Numbered from the stretch's first letter, positions 1 to 7,754 are shown. The stretch is DNA of 10,000 nucleotides from Chloroflexota bacterium (GCA_020217065.1 JAIWOB010000034.1:1-10000), one strand, 5' to 3'. Numbers and translations: made by a program. Notes: generated by a model from the letters alone, not told the origin.

Positions 1-546
1 CGCACGGGGCAGATGGAAATTTTCGTCCTGAATCTGGAAGACCTTAATTCGGCGACCCAAATTACAAAGGGCGCAAATGGAGTCGAATCGCGTCAACCTG
101 CCTGGTCGCCGGACGGCTCTCAAATCGTTTATGTCGTCAAGCGCTTCGGCGTCTATCAAATTTGGTTGATGAACGCGGACGGCAGCGACCAAAAACAGAT
201 TGTCCGCAGCGGTGTGGCGTTTTCAGACTACCTCCCCGCCTGGTCGCCGGATGGTCAGTTGATTCTCTTCAATCAGCGCTGCGCCACCCGCTTTTGCCTT
301 CCTTATTTGAGAACCATTTCCGCCGTGGACCGCTCCGTCGAACAAGGGACCCTGTTTGAAACCGCGGTGATTTCGATTGAGGACGTAGATTTCTCGCCGG
401 ACGGCTTTTATCTCCTTTACGAAGGAGAGGATAAGGTCGAGAACAACGATATTTATTATATGACGGTGACAGGCGCAAACAGCGTGCGCGTGACGGAAGA
501 CAAAGGGCTGGATTTTGACCCAGCCTGGCGTCCGCTTCCAAAATAA
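1..546 (+). CDS. TolB-like (PD40) beta-propeller protein, C-terminal part; 5' end outside window
   Basis: The reading frame is open from the first base (R-T-G-Q before the first Met at 13), so the gene begins upstream of the window. Visible blades carry PAWSPDG (twice) and a SPDG variant, then the closing strand FDPAWRPLPK, as in TolB-type six-bladed propellers. The protein aligns end to end with the last four blades of the gene at 663-2759: both contain a DGSDQ or SGSDQ turn, an ISIEDVD or LSVEDVD segment and the identical last seven residues AWRPLPK. By analogy the missing N-terminal part could be a Ser/Thr kinase plus membrane helix, but that is inference; a secreted or lipid-anchored propeller is equally possible. 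The propeller presumably senses or binds a ligand outside the cell. It ends with TAA at 544-546, and no clear intrinsic terminator follows before the next gene. Confidence 0.85.
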   Translation, partial: RTGQMEIFVLNLEDLNSATQITKGANGVESRQPAWSPDGSQIVYVVKRFGVYQIWLMNADGSDQKQIVRSGVAFSDYLPAWSPDGQLILFNQRCATRFCLPYLRTISAVDRSVEQGTLFETAVISIEDVDFSPDGFYLLYEGEDKVENNDIYYMTVTGANSVRVTEDKGLDFDPAWRPLPK

Positions 547-578
547 AACGGTTTCGCTTTGATATTGAAATAAAACGG
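541..578. repeat. Pair of 11-bp direct repeats overlapping a stop codon
   Basis: AAATAAAACGG occurs at 541-551, including the TAA stop of the upstream gene, and again at 568-578, 27 bases later. Each copy is followed by a five-base block ending in CG. The copies could be a small local duplication, a protein-binding pair or chance in AT-rich sequence. Confidence 0.4.
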
Positions 579-603
579 AAACGAAAGCCCGCCCTTCGTG
601 AGG

Positions 604-609
604 TACAAT
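604..609 (+). promoter_or_regulatory. Candidate -10 box for the kinase gene
   Basis: TACAAT at 604-609 resembles a sigma-70 type -10 element and lies 53 bases before the kinase ATG. No convincing -35 hexamer stands 16-19 bases upstream; the nearest TTGAAA (565-570) is 33 bases away. The kinase could instead be co-transcribed with its upstream paralogue. Confidence 0.3.
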
Positions 610-662
610 CCGCCCATAATTCAGACTGCCCGCGCTCAGCGTTTCATCTTCCTCGACGCCCG

Positions 663-2759
663 ATGATTATCGAAAACGAAACCCTGCTGCATAAACGATA
701 CTTAATCCGTGAAAACCTGGGACAGGGTGGCATGGGTTCTGTTTACCGCGCCACAGACCAAAACCTGGGCGTGGACGTGGCGGTGAAGGAAAACCTCTTT
801 ACCACCGATGAATATGCCCGCCAGTTCCGCCTGGAGGCGGTGATTTTGGCGAATATCCGTCACCCCAATCTGCCGCGCGTTTCGGACCACTTCGTCATCG
901 CCGGCGAAGGGCAATATCTGGTGATGGATTTTATCGAAGGCGAAGACCTGCGCCAGCGCATGGAAAGGGTGGGAACCCTGCCTGAGGACGAGGTGATTCT
1001 AATTGGCGCCGCCATTTGCGACGCCCTCGCATATCTGCACGCCCGCAAGCCCCCTATTTTGCACCGCGATATCAAACCCGGCAACGTCAAAATCACGCCC
1101 GACGGACACATCTTCCTGGTGGATTTTGGACTCGCCAAGGTATATCAGGGCAATCAGGCGACCACCACTGGCGCGCGCGCCATGACGCCGGGTTATTCCC
1201 CTCCCGAACAGTACGGCACTGCGCGCACCGACACCCGCACCGATATTTACTCCCTGGGCGCTACGCTTTACGCCGCGTTGACCGGCGTCATTCCGGAAGA
1301 CGGTTTGGCGCGCGCCATGGATAACGCCGAGCTGACCCCCATTCGCAAACGGAACTCATCGGTTTCCCGCAGCCTTGCGGCGGCGATTGAAAAAGCGATG
1401 GAAGTGGACCCCAGCGACCGATTTCAAACCGCTGAAGAATTCAAACTTGCGCTGTTGAATTCCAAGTCCATGACCCAGCAAATGCTTGGCACCTATACCG
1501 TTGCGCCTCCTCCTCCAGAAGCGGAAAAGAAAAAAGAGATGTCGCCCAAGACTCCTCCCAACGCCCTGACCATGTCGGCGCTGGAAGAACGTCCCTTTGT
1601 TTCTCCCCGCAAAAAACAGCTTCAACGCGAACGCCGCAGCCGCCGCTTTTGGCTGGGTTTGCTCTTCACCATCGCCGTCATTGCCGCTCTCTTTCTCTGG
1701 CTGGCTCCCGCTTCCACAAAAAGCGCCCTGCTTCCGTTCTTTTTCTCCACCGAACCTTCGCCCATGTCGGTCATTACGCCGTCCAATCAAACGATTGGCA
1801 TGGATGCGCCCACCCAGCCGGCGACGGCGCTCCCCACAGAACCGCTTTCCACGCCATTGCCCTCCCCAGTCTCTGTTGTTGCGGGCGTCAGCCCGACCCC
1901 CTTTGGCGCGGACTATCTTCAGATTGCTTACGCTTCCACGCGCACAGGAGTCGCTCAAATCTACCTCACGAATCTGTTGAGCGACCAAGCCATTGAGATA
2001 ACCAATATGCCCGGCGGCGCTTGTCAGCCGTCCTGGTCTCCGGATGGAATGAAACTGGTTTTCATTTCTCCATGCGCCGTCAAGAAGGACGTTTACAAGG
2101 GAGCAAGCCTGTATATCGCCAATGCGGACGGCTCCGAAGTGCAGCAGCTGCCGGTCACTGTTGGCGGAGATTTTGAACCCGCCTGGTCGCCGGACGGAAA
2201 ACAAATTGCTTTCACCTCGCTGCGCGATGGGTATATGCAGGTCTATTCTTACAGACTTTCCGACGGCAGGGTGAGACGCCTTGTGGAGACGCATTCCACC
2301 AAACCCGCCCGCCAGCCAGCCTGGTCGCCGGATGGAAAAACAATCGTATATTCCTACCAGCGCGTCACTACTTATGAATTGTGGACGATGAGCGCCAGCG
2401 GGTCGGACCAAAGCCAGTTATTTGCCAGCGGCGACGTGTTTTCGAATCATTACCCTGTCTGGTCTCCGGACGGAGAGCTGATTTTGTTCAGCCAGCGCAA
2501 GGCGAACGAATTTACCTTCCCCAACCTGTTCTCCATCAAAGCGCGGGCGCCTCAGTCTCCGCTTCAAATCAAGATGGGCGTGTTGTCGGTGGAAGACGTG
2601 GATTATTCTCCCGGCGGAAATTGGATTGCTTACGAAAGCGGCGGCGACCGCGGTTATCATGTGTACTATTCGACGCCGGCGGGGGCTAATCAGGCGCGCA
2701 TTACCGAAGATGTCGCTTTCGACGATTTCGACCCTGCGTGGCGACCGCTTCCAAAATAA
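663..2759 (+). CDS. Transmembrane Ser/Thr protein kinase with extracellular TolB-like six-bladed propeller
   Basis: This 698-residue, PknB-like protein phosphorylates Ser/Thr on targets not identifiable here. The kinase domain spans about residues 13-265: glycine loop GQGGMGSVY (20-28), ATP-binding Lys in VAVKE (K42), catalytic HRDIKPGN (134-141), DFG (154-156) and the P+1/APE equivalent PGYSPPEQYG (176-185). All catalytic residues are present. A basic juxtamembrane stretch (RERRSRR) precedes one membrane helix at about 329-350, giving a cytoplasmic kinase and an outer C-terminus. A Pro/Thr/Ser-rich linker (about 351-416) leads to a propeller (417-698) with six blades, four ending in WSPDG, one in YSPGG and the last in FDPAWRPLP. 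PASTA repeats, common in PknB, are absent, so the propeller is the likely sensor. No Shine-Dalgarno precedes the ATG, but the start fits the kinase N-terminus. It is a tandem paralogue of the preceding gene and ends at a strong terminator. Confidence 0.93.
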   Translation: MIIENETLLHKRYLIRENLGQGGMGSVYRATDQNLGVDVAVKENLFTTDEYARQFRLEAVILANIRHPNLPRVSDHFVIAGEGQYLVMDFIEGEDLRQRMERVGTLPEDEVILIGAAICDALAYLHARKPPILHRDIKPGNVKITPDGHIFLVDFGLAKVYQGNQATTTGARAMTPGYSPPEQYGTARTDTRTDIYSLGATLYAALTGVIPEDGLARAMDNAELTPIRKRNSSVSRSLAAAIEKAMEVDPSDRFQTAEEFKLALLNSKSMTQQMLGTYTVAPPPPEAEKKKEMSPKTPPNALTMSALEERPFVSPRKKQLQRERRSRRFWLGLLFTIAVIAALFLWLAPASTKSALLPFFFSTEPSPMSVITPSNQTIGMDAPTQPATALPTEPLSTPLPSPVSVVAGVSPTPFGADYLQIAYASTRTGVAQIYLTNLLSDQAIEITNMPGGACQPSWSPDGMKLVFISPCAVKKDVYKGASLYIANADGSEVQQLPVTVGGDFEPAWSPDGKQIAFTSLRDGYMQVYSYRLSDGRVRRLVETHSTKPARQPAWSPDGKTIVYSYQRVTTYELWTMSASGSDQSQLFASGDVFSNHYPVWSPDGELILFSQRKANEFTFPNLFSIKARAPQSPLQIKMGVLSVEDVDYSPGGNWIAYESGGDRGYHVYYSTPAGANQARITEDVAFDDFDPAWRPLPK

Positions 2760-2774
2760 ACCGCTTTCCATGAC

Positions 2775-2814
2775 AGACCCTAAAGGACCCAGAAACCTTT
2801 AGGGTCTTTTTTTT
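2775..2814 (+). terminator. Rho-independent terminator after the kinase gene
   Basis: A perfect 12-bp stem AGACCCTAAAGG (2775-2786) and CCTTTAGGGTCT (2796-2807) with a 9-base loop is followed by eight T (2807-2814). It lies 16 bases after the kinase stop and separates the kinase block from the chaperone operon. Confidence 0.95.
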
Positions 2815-2834
2815 AAATTCTTACACTCCTCTTA

Positions 2835-2863
2835 TTGACGCTCTTCATTTTCGCATGTAGACT
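2835..2863 (+). promoter_or_regulatory. Promoter of the hrcA-grpE-dnaK-dnaJ operon
   Basis: TTGACG (2835-2840) and TAGACT (2858-2863) are separated by 17 bases, a good sigma-70 type arrangement. The ATG of hrcA starts only nine bases after the -10 box, so transcription is predicted to begin at or within a few bases of the start codon. No CIRCE element (TTAGCACTC and its inverted copy, nine bases apart) is present in 2760-2872. The nearest dyad is GCATG (2853-2857) with CATGC (2872-2876), overlapping the start region; it is short and may be chance. Confidence 0.7.
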
Positions 2864-2872
2864 TGTAGCGCC

Positions 2873-3910
2873 ATGCCTGAACTTACCGAAAGACAGCGCG
2901 CTATCCTTCTATTCCTCATCCGCGATTATATTGAGACGGCGCAGCCCGTCGGCTCGAAGCGGCTGGTGGAGCGGTTTCGCCTTGGCTTGAGTTCCGCTAC
3001 GGTTCGCAATGAAATGTCGGCGCTGACGGAGATGGGCTACTTGCGCCAGCCGCACACCTCGGCGGGTCGCGTGCCGACCGAAGACGGCTACCGTTTCTTT
3101 GTGGCTCACATGATGCAAAAAGCGGAACTGCCTGAGTCTGTGCGGAATACCATTTCTCGCCAGTTCTATCAAGTCAGCCCCGACGTGGACCGCTGGATGA
3201 CGCTTGCCGCTTCTATTCTGGCGCGTCAATCGCAGGGAGTGTCGCTGGTCACCGCCCCCCACGCGGAGAACGTCCGCTTCAAACATGTGGAATTGATTTC
3301 CACTCAGGGACGGCAGGTGTTGATGGTCTTGGTCTTGGAGGGCGGCGAAGTCAAGCAACAGGTTTTGACTTTAGCCGAGCCGGTCTCTCAAACCCGCTTG
3401 ACGCAGGTGGCGGCGCGGCTCAACGCATCGCTGGCGGGACTTTCGATAGACTCGATTGCCGCCCTGGCTTACCGCGCCGACGCCCTGGAGCAGGACGTCA
3501 TTACGCTGTTATTGCAGGATATGAAGCGCACCTCTGAAAGCGTTTCCGGCGAATTTTACACCGACGGTTTGACCAACGTCTTAAACGAACCTGAGTTTGC
3601 CGAAACGGATGAAGCCCGCTGGGCGATGCGCCTGTTTGAAGAACGTTCCACCCTGCAGGAATTGCTGGCGCGCGCGTCCACCAAGAGCAGCGTAGGCGGT
3701 TTGCAGGTCTTGATTGGCGGCGAAGGCGGCTGGCAGGAACTCCGCCAGTGTTCCATGGTCGTCGCCAGATACGGCGTTCCAGGACTGGCGACGGGCGCCC
3801 TGGGCGTCTTGGGACCTATGCGGATGTCTTATGCGCGCACCATCCCCACCGTAAGATATGTGGCGGGTTTATTGAGCAATTTAGTGAACGACAATATAAA
3901 TTCAGAATGA
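2873..3910 (+). CDS. hrcA: Heat-inducible transcription repressor HrcA
   Basis: HrcA represses class I heat-shock genes by binding an operator near their promoters; in studied bacteria GroEL assists its folding. At 345 residues it has normal family length. The N-terminal winged helix (about 1-75) shows the family signature: LTERQRAILLFLIRDYIET, then VGSKRL, SSATVRNEMSALTEMGYL and PHTSAGRVPTEDGYRFFV. The central part is the GAF-like dimerisation region. The C-terminal block has the typical GGEGGW, CSMVVARYG and GVLGPMRMSYAR motifs. It is the first gene of the operon and precedes grpE by 67 bases. There is no Shine-Dalgarno before the ATG; the start agrees with the family N-terminus and the promoter just upstream suggests a leaderless message. 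It should regulate its own operon, but its usual CIRCE operator is not visible. Confidence 0.97.
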   Translation: MPELTERQRAILLFLIRDYIETAQPVGSKRLVERFRLGLSSATVRNEMSALTEMGYLRQPHTSAGRVPTEDGYRFFVAHMMQKAELPESVRNTISRQFYQVSPDVDRWMTLAASILARQSQGVSLVTAPHAENVRFKHVELISTQGRQVLMVLVLEGGEVKQQVLTLAEPVSQTRLTQVAARLNASLAGLSIDSIAALAYRADALEQDVITLLLQDMKRTSESVSGEFYTDGLTNVLNEPEFAETDEARWAMRLFEERSTLQELLARASTKSSVGGLQVLIGGEGGWQELRQCSMVVARYGVPGLATGALGVLGPMRMSYARTIPTVRYVAGLLSNLVNDNINSE

Positions 3911-3918
3911 AGAGAATA

Positions 3919-3960
3919 ATTGGCAAATCGTAATTGCCATTTGCCAATCTCCAATTACTT
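3919..3960. repeat. Period-7 repeat forming an inverted repeat between hrcA and grpE
   Basis: ATTGGCAAAT (3919-3928) and ATTTGCCAAT (3939-3948) are perfect 10-bp inverted arms around a 10-base loop. The whole stretch parses into six 7-base units in register from 3919. The four at 3933-3960 are similar to each other (for example ATTGCCA, TTTGCCA), while the first resembles the reverse complement. CCAATCTCCAATTAC (3944-3958) recurs exactly, on the opposite strand, inside prmA at 8751-8765. There is no T-run, so it is not a typical terminator. It resembles the heptanucleotide repeats known from cyanobacteria in design, not in sequence. Confidence 0.75.
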
Positions 3961-3977
3961 ATCTTGAGAGTGAGAGC

Positions 3978-4532
3978 ATGACCGACAAAAAGAAGCGCAC
4001 GCACGAACATGAAGAAGCGGCAGAAACGCAATCCAAGGCGGAGTCTGCGCCTGTTGAGGTCGAACAGCCAAACGCGGAAGTGGAGGCGTTGAAAAGTCAG
4101 TTGGCGGAGGCTGAGTCCAAGGCGGCTGAATACAAGGACGGCTGGGCGAGGGCGCAGGCGGAGTTTCAAAATTACAAAAAGCGCATCGAGCGCGATAACG
4201 AATTGACCTACGCCAGCATGAAGGGCGATATTATCAAGAAAGTCCTGCCTGTGCTGGACGACCTGGAACTTGCCCTGCAAAATCGCCCCGCTGACGACGC
4301 CTGGGCGAACGGCATCGAGTTGATTGTCCGCAAATTGCAAAATATCCTCGAAAGCGAAGGCGTCAAACGCATCGAGGCGAAGGGCGCGGCGTTCGACCCA
4401 AACTTTCATGACGCAATCACCCATGAGCCTTCCGAAGAGGTGGAGAGCGGACATGTGATTGACGTCGTGCGGAACGGCTATACTTTGGGAGAACGTGTAA
4501 TTCGTCCGGCGTCGGTCAGGGTGGCGCAGTAA
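3978..4532 (+). CDS. grpE: GrpE, nucleotide exchange factor of DnaK
   Basis: GrpE releases ADP from DnaK and so resets the Hsp70 folding cycle in the cytoplasm; it works as a dimer. The 184-residue protein has a charged, low-complexity N-terminus, a long helical segment (about 30-75) with the conserved [11 protein letters not shown] motif, the [14 protein letters not shown] segment of the core, and the C-terminal beta domain with the signature [19 protein letters not shown]. The length is normal for the family. The start is supported by a weak purine-rich GAGAG (3966-3970) seven bases upstream. It lies second in the chaperone operon, 67 bases after hrcA and 74 before the dnaK start; both gaps contain inverted repeats. 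Confidence 0.97.
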   Translation: MTDKKKRTHEHEEAAETQSKAESAPVEVEQPNAEVEALKSQLAEAESKAAEYKDGWARAQAEFQNYKKRIERDNELTYASMKGDIIKKVLPVLDDLELALQNRPADDAWANGIELIVRKLQNILESEGVKRIEAKGAAFDPNFHDAITHEPSEEVESGHVIDVVRNGYTLGERVIRPASVRVAQ

Positions 4533-4548
4533 AACGTCGCAGGGTCGG

Positions 4549-4594
4549 GTGTTTCAGCGTCAGGTTGCTGGATACCCGCTTGACGCGGAAACAC
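4549..4594 (+). repeat. 14-bp inverted repeat between grpE and dnaK, next to the dnaK ribosome binding site
   Basis: GTGTTTCAGCGTCA (4549-4562) pairs with TGACGCGGAAACAC (4581-4594) with one mismatch, around an 18-base loop; two G-U and one G-C pair could extend it inward. A shorter competing stem, CCGC (4576-4579) with GCGG (4585-4588), overlaps the 3' arm. The 3' arm ends one base before the GGAG of dnaK. The sequence does not match CIRCE, and no T-run follows. Possible roles are mRNA processing, control of dnaK translation, or a dispersed repeat unit. Confidence 0.7.
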
Positions 4595-4595
4595 T

Positions 4596-4599
4596 GGAG
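4596..4599 (+). promoter_or_regulatory. Shine-Dalgarno sequence of dnaK
   Basis: GGAG lies seven bases before the ATG at 4607. It decides the start: an in-frame TTG at 4565 would add 14 residues not found in DnaK proteins and lies inside the loop of the upstream inverted repeat. Confidence 0.85.
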
Positions 4600-4606
4600 A
4601 ACTGAC

Positions 4607-6484
4607 ATGGCAAAAATCATTGGCATTGACCTTGGCACGACAAACTCTGTTGCGGCGGTGATGAGCGGCGGCGAGCCGCTTGTGATTCCGTCCGCGGAAG
4701 GGGAACGGCTTGTCCCTTCGGTGGTGGCGGTGAACAAAAACCACGAAAGACTGGTGGGGCGCGTGGCGCGCAACCAGGCAATCACCAACCCAAACAACAC
4801 CATCTTTTCAGTCAAACGTTTTATGGGACGCAAAGCCGACGACCCTCAGGTGGAACACACCAAAAAGCGCGTGCCTTATGCGGTCTCCGCCGCGCCTAAC
4901 GGCGACGTGCGCGTCAACCTGGACGGGAAGGAATATTCGCCGCCTGAAATTTCGGCGATGATTCTCTCGAAAATCAAAGCGGACGCCGAAGCCTACCTCG
5001 GCGAACCGGTCACCCAGGCGGTCATCACCGTTCCCGCCTATTTTAACGACGCCCAGCGCAACGCCACCAAAGACGCCGGCAGGATTGCCGGGTTGGACGT
5101 TCTGCGAATTATCAACGAGCCGACCGCGTCCTCGCTGGCTTACGGTCTCGACAAGAAAAAGAATGAAGTCATTGTCGTCTACGACCTCGGCGGCGGCACT
5201 TTCGACGTCTCCATTTTGGATGTGGGCGACGGCGTCTTTCAGGTTCGCGCCACCAGCGGCGACACCTTCCTGGGCGGCGACGATTTCGACCTGCGAATCA
5301 TGGACTATCTCATCGAGCAATTCAAAAAGGACAACGGCATGGACCTGCGCAACGACCGCCAGGCGTTGCAGCGTTTGAAAGAAGCCGCTGAAAAGGCGAA
5401 AATCGAACTTTCGACGATGATGCAGACTGAAATCAACCTGCCCTACCTGACGGCGGACGCCGGCGGTCCCAAGCATTTGGCGACCACCCTGACCCGCGCC
5501 AAGTTGGAGCAAATCACCGCCGACTTGGTGGACCGAACCATTGCCCCGGTCAAGCAGGCGTTGTCCGACGCCGGGCTGAATGCGGGCGATATTCATGAAG
5601 TTGTGTTGGTCGGCGGCATGACCCGTATGCCCGCCATCCAAGACCGCGTGCGCGCCTTCTTCGGCAAGGAGCCGCACAAGGGCGTCAATCCCGATGAAGT
5701 GGTGGCGATTGGCGCGGCGATTCAAGCGGGTGTGCTTGGCGGAGAAGTAAAGGATATTCTCCTGCTGGATGTGACTCCGCTGACGCTTTCCATCGAAACC
5801 CTGGGCGGGGTCGCCACGCCTCAAATCGAACGCAACACGACGATTCCCACGCGCCGCACTCAGGTCTTCTCCACCGCGTCGGATAATCAGACGCAGGTCG
5901 AAATTCATGTTCTTCAGGGAGAACGCCCCATGGCGGCGGATAACAAATCGCTTGGCAAGTTTATCCTGGACGGCATTCCGCCCGCGCCGCGCGGCATTCC
6001 GCAAATCGAGGTCACTTTTGACGTGGACGTGAACGGTATCTTGAAAGTCAGCGCCAAGGATAAAGCGACGGGAAGGTCGCAGCATATCACCATCACCGCT
6101 TCTTCCGGCTTGAGCGAAGAAGAAGTCGAGAAGATGCGTAAAGACGCCGAGTCCCACGCTGAGGAAGACCGCAAGCGCAAGGAATTGATTGAAGCCCGCA
6201 ACGGCGCGGACAATATGGTCTATGCCGCCGAGAAAGCCATCCGCGATTTTGGCGACAAAGCCCCCGCCGATGTCCGCAGCGAAGTCGAAGCGAAGATTGC
6301 CGGCGTCAAATCCGCGCTGTTGGGCGACGATATAGAAAAAATCAAAGCCGCCGCCGAAGCCTTGGGACAAGTCGTCCAAAAGATTGGGGCTGTCGCGTAT
6401 CAAGGACAATCCGCGCCGGGCGGCGAAGCGACTCGCAACCCGGATGGAGAACCCGAAGTTGTAGACGGCGAAGTGAAGGAGTGA
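4607..6484 (+). CDS. dnaK: Molecular chaperone DnaK (Hsp70)
   Basis: DnaK binds exposed hydrophobic peptide segments in an ATP-driven cycle with DnaJ and GrpE. The product is 625 residues, a normal length. The ATPase domain has phosphate loop 1 [10 protein letters not shown] (5-14), signature 2 [14 protein letters not shown] (191-204) and signature 3 [14 protein letters not shown] (332-345). The interdomain linker with the LLLDVTPL motif is at about 383-392, followed by the substrate-binding domain ([27 protein letters not shown]) and the helical lid, ending in an acidic tail (VVDGEVKE). After SVKRFMG the protein carries a longer segment of about 24 residues, as in E. coli DnaK and unlike the shorter Bacillus protein. 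The start at 4607 is fixed by the family N-terminus [10 protein letters not shown] and by GGAG seven bases upstream. It is third in the operon; a strong RNA hairpin follows the stop. Confidence 0.98.
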   Translation: MAKIIGIDLGTTNSVAAVMSGGEPLVIPSAEGERLVPSVVAVNKNHERLVGRVARNQAITNPNNTIFSVKRFMGRKADDPQVEHTKKRVPYAVSAAPNGDVRVNLDGKEYSPPEISAMILSKIKADAEAYLGEPVTQAVITVPAYFNDAQRNATKDAGRIAGLDVLRIINEPTASSLAYGLDKKKNEVIVVYDLGGGTFDVSILDVGDGVFQVRATSGDTFLGGDDFDLRIMDYLIEQFKKDNGMDLRNDRQALQRLKEAAEKAKIELSTMMQTEINLPYLTADAGGPKHLATTLTRAKLEQITADLVDRTIAPVKQALSDAGLNAGDIHEVVLVGGMTRMPAIQDRVRAFFGKEPHKGVNPDEVVAIGAAIQAGVLGGEVKDILLLDVTPLTLSIETLGGVATPQIERNTTIPTRRTQVFSTASDNQTQVEIHVLQGERPMAADNKSLGKFILDGIPPAPRGIPQIEVTFDVDVNGILKVSAKDKATGRSQHITITASSGLSEEEVEKMRKDAESHAEEDRKRKELIEARNGADNMVYAAEKAIRDFGDKAPADVRSEVEAKIAGVKSALLGDDIEKIKAAAEALGQVVQKIGAVAYQGQSAPGGEATRNPDGEPEVVDGEVKE

Positions 6485-6487
6485 CGA

Positions 6488-6539
6488 GTTGAAAGTCGGA
6501 GGTCGAATGTTTATGACCTTTGACTTTCAACCTTCGACC
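6488..6539 (+). repeat. Heptamer-based palindrome (18-bp stem) between dnaK and dnaJ
   Basis: GTTGAAAGTC (6488-6497) and GACTTTCAAC (6522-6531) are perfect inverted arms. Pairing continues inward, with G-U wobbles, to 6505/6514, giving 18 consecutive pairs around an 8-base loop (6506-6513). Both halves read as degenerate 7-base units (GTTGAAA and GTCGGAG on the left; ACCTTTG and ACTTTCA on the right), and one further unit (ACCTTCG) follows at 6531-6537. The left arm contains GGAGG (6498-6502). No T-run follows, so it is not a classical terminator. It fills nearly all of the 59-base gap and ends a few bases before the dnaJ ATG, which has no Shine-Dalgarno of its own. Confidence 0.8.
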
Positions 6540-6543
6540 AATT

Positions 6544-7677
6544 ATGAGCAACCGCGATTATTATGAAATTCTCGGCGTTGGACGGAACGCGAGCGACGAC
6601 GAAATTAAAGCCGCTTTTCGTAAATTGGCTCGTCAGTATCATCCCGACGTAAGCAAGGAAGAACACGCCGAGGAAAAGTTCAAAGAAATTAACGAAGCCT
6701 ACGGCGTTCTTTCAGACCCTGAAAAGCGCGCCCGTTATGACCGCTTTGGCAAGGAAGGACTGGGCGGCATGGGCGGCGGCTACCGCGATTATTCCGCCGA
6801 CTTCAGCGACATTTTCGAGGAACTCTTTGGCGGCTTGGGCGGCTTTGGCTTTTCTTCGGGACGGCGTCAACCGCGCAACGCTCCGCGTCGCGGGCGTGAT
6901 TTGCAGATGCAGGTCACATTGACGTTTGAAGAAGCCGTTTTCGGCGTCGAAAAAGAAATTGAATTTCAGCGCGAGGAAACCTGCTCACGATGCGGGGGGT
7001 CGGGCGCGGAGCCAGGCACAACGCCCGTTCGTTGCTCCACTTGTAACGGACATGGAGAAGTGCGTCAGGTGCGCCAGACCTTTCTCGGTCAAATGGTGCA
7101 GACGGCGACCTGTCCCGCCTGCAACGGTCGCGGCGAGACAATTTCTTCTCCCTGTAAAACCTGCCGCGGCGTTGGTTTAGAGCGAAAGAACGTCAGGAAG
7201 AAAGTGCAAATCCCCGCTGGCGTGGACTCTGGCACGCAAATCCGCTTGAACGGCGAGGGCGGACCTGGCGCTTTTGGCGGACCGAATGGAAGCCTATTCC
7301 TCGCGCTGGACGTTAAGCCCCATCAATTTTTCAAACGCCGCGACAACGACATCCTGCTCAACCTCGACATCAACGTGGCGCAAGCCGCTCTCGGCGCGGA
7401 AGTGAGCGTGCCGACGATTGACGGCGAGGAAAAATTAAAAATCCCGCCCGGCTCCCAGCCCGGTAAAATCTTTCATCTTAAGGGCAGGGGGGTCCCGCAT
7501 GTCCGCAATAAAAATCAACGCGGCGACCAGATTGTAGTAATTAATGTGGCGATTCCCACGAAATTAACCAAGGAACAGCGCGAATTGTTTGAAAAACTTG
7601 CCAAAAGTTTGGGCGCCGACGTGAAACCCCAGGAAAAGGGATTTTTGGACTGGCTGAACGAGACGTTTGGCGGCTAA
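6544..7677 (+). CDS. dnaJ: Co-chaperone DnaJ (Hsp40, type I)
   Basis: DnaJ delivers unfolded clients to DnaK and stimulates its ATPase. The 377-residue product has all parts of a type I J-protein: J domain (about 4-70) with the essential HPD (33-35), a Gly/Phe-rich region (about 73-115), a zinc-binding region with four CxxCxGxG motifs ([32 protein letters not shown]), and the C-terminal substrate-binding and dimerisation domains ([15 protein letters not shown], then [10 protein letters not shown]). The ATG at 6544 gives the family start [12 protein letters not shown]; an in-frame TTG at 6520 would add eight residues coded by the upstream hairpin and is rejected. No Shine-Dalgarno precedes the ATG, so translation may depend on coupling or on a leader-independent start. 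It is the last gene of the operon, 30 bases before a terminator stem. Confidence 0.97.
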   Translation: MSNRDYYEILGVGRNASDDEIKAAFRKLARQYHPDVSKEEHAEEKFKEINEAYGVLSDPEKRARYDRFGKEGLGGMGGGYRDYSADFSDIFEELFGGLGGFGFSSGRRQPRNAPRRGRDLQMQVTLTFEEAVFGVEKEIEFQREETCSRCGGSGAEPGTTPVRCSTCNGHGEVRQVRQTFLGQMVQTATCPACNGRGETISSPCKTCRGVGLERKNVRKKVQIPAGVDSGTQIRLNGEGGPGAFGGPNGSLFLALDVKPHQFFKRRDNDILLNLDINVAQAALGAEVSVPTIDGEEKLKIPPGSQPGKIFHLKGRGVPHVRNKNQRGDQIVVINVAIPTKLTKEQRELFEKLAKSLGADVKPQEKGFLDWLNETFGG

Positions 7678-7706
7678 TGCCGACCATGGATGACAGATAG
7701 CGATTG

Positions 7707-7738
7707 AACGAGCGGATGAAAGTCCGCTCGTTTTTTTT
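7707..7738 (+). terminator. Rho-independent terminator of the chaperone operon
   Basis: AACGAGCGGA (7707-7716) and TCCGCTCGTT (7723-7732) form a 10-bp stem with a 6-base loop, followed by a T-run to 7738. It ends transcription after dnaJ and separates the operon from the NUDIX-prmA pair. Confidence 0.95.
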
Positions 7739-7754
7739 GGACGACTAACCGTTA

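Noticed and set aside
549..583. Imperfect hairpin after the first propeller gene as a terminator
   Set aside because: The 8-bp stem has a G-A mismatch and a wobble, then three A-T pairs inward, and no T-run follows.
1356..2411. 351-codon minus-strand frame opposite the kinase gene
   Set aside because: Arg/Gly-rich translation with no domain pattern; it mirrors the propeller repeats of the real gene.
2826..2850. Possible CIRCE half-site (TTACACTC) before hrcA
   Set aside because: Only one half is weakly similar and no inverted partner (GAGTG) follows at the required spacing.
4565..4606. Upstream TTG start for dnaK
   Set aside because: The extra residues are unlike DnaK N-termini, the codon sits in the loop of an inverted repeat, and GGAG is well placed for the ATG at 4607.
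4808..6409. Long open frame (533 codons) on the minus strand opposite dnaK
   Set aside because: It lies fully inside dnaK, whose protein is unmistakable. Its translation has no recognised motif, and long antisense frames are common opposite GC-rich codons.
6520..6543. Upstream TTG start for dnaJ
   Set aside because: The extra eight residues are coded by the 3' arm and tail of the hairpin, and the family start fits the ATG at 6544.
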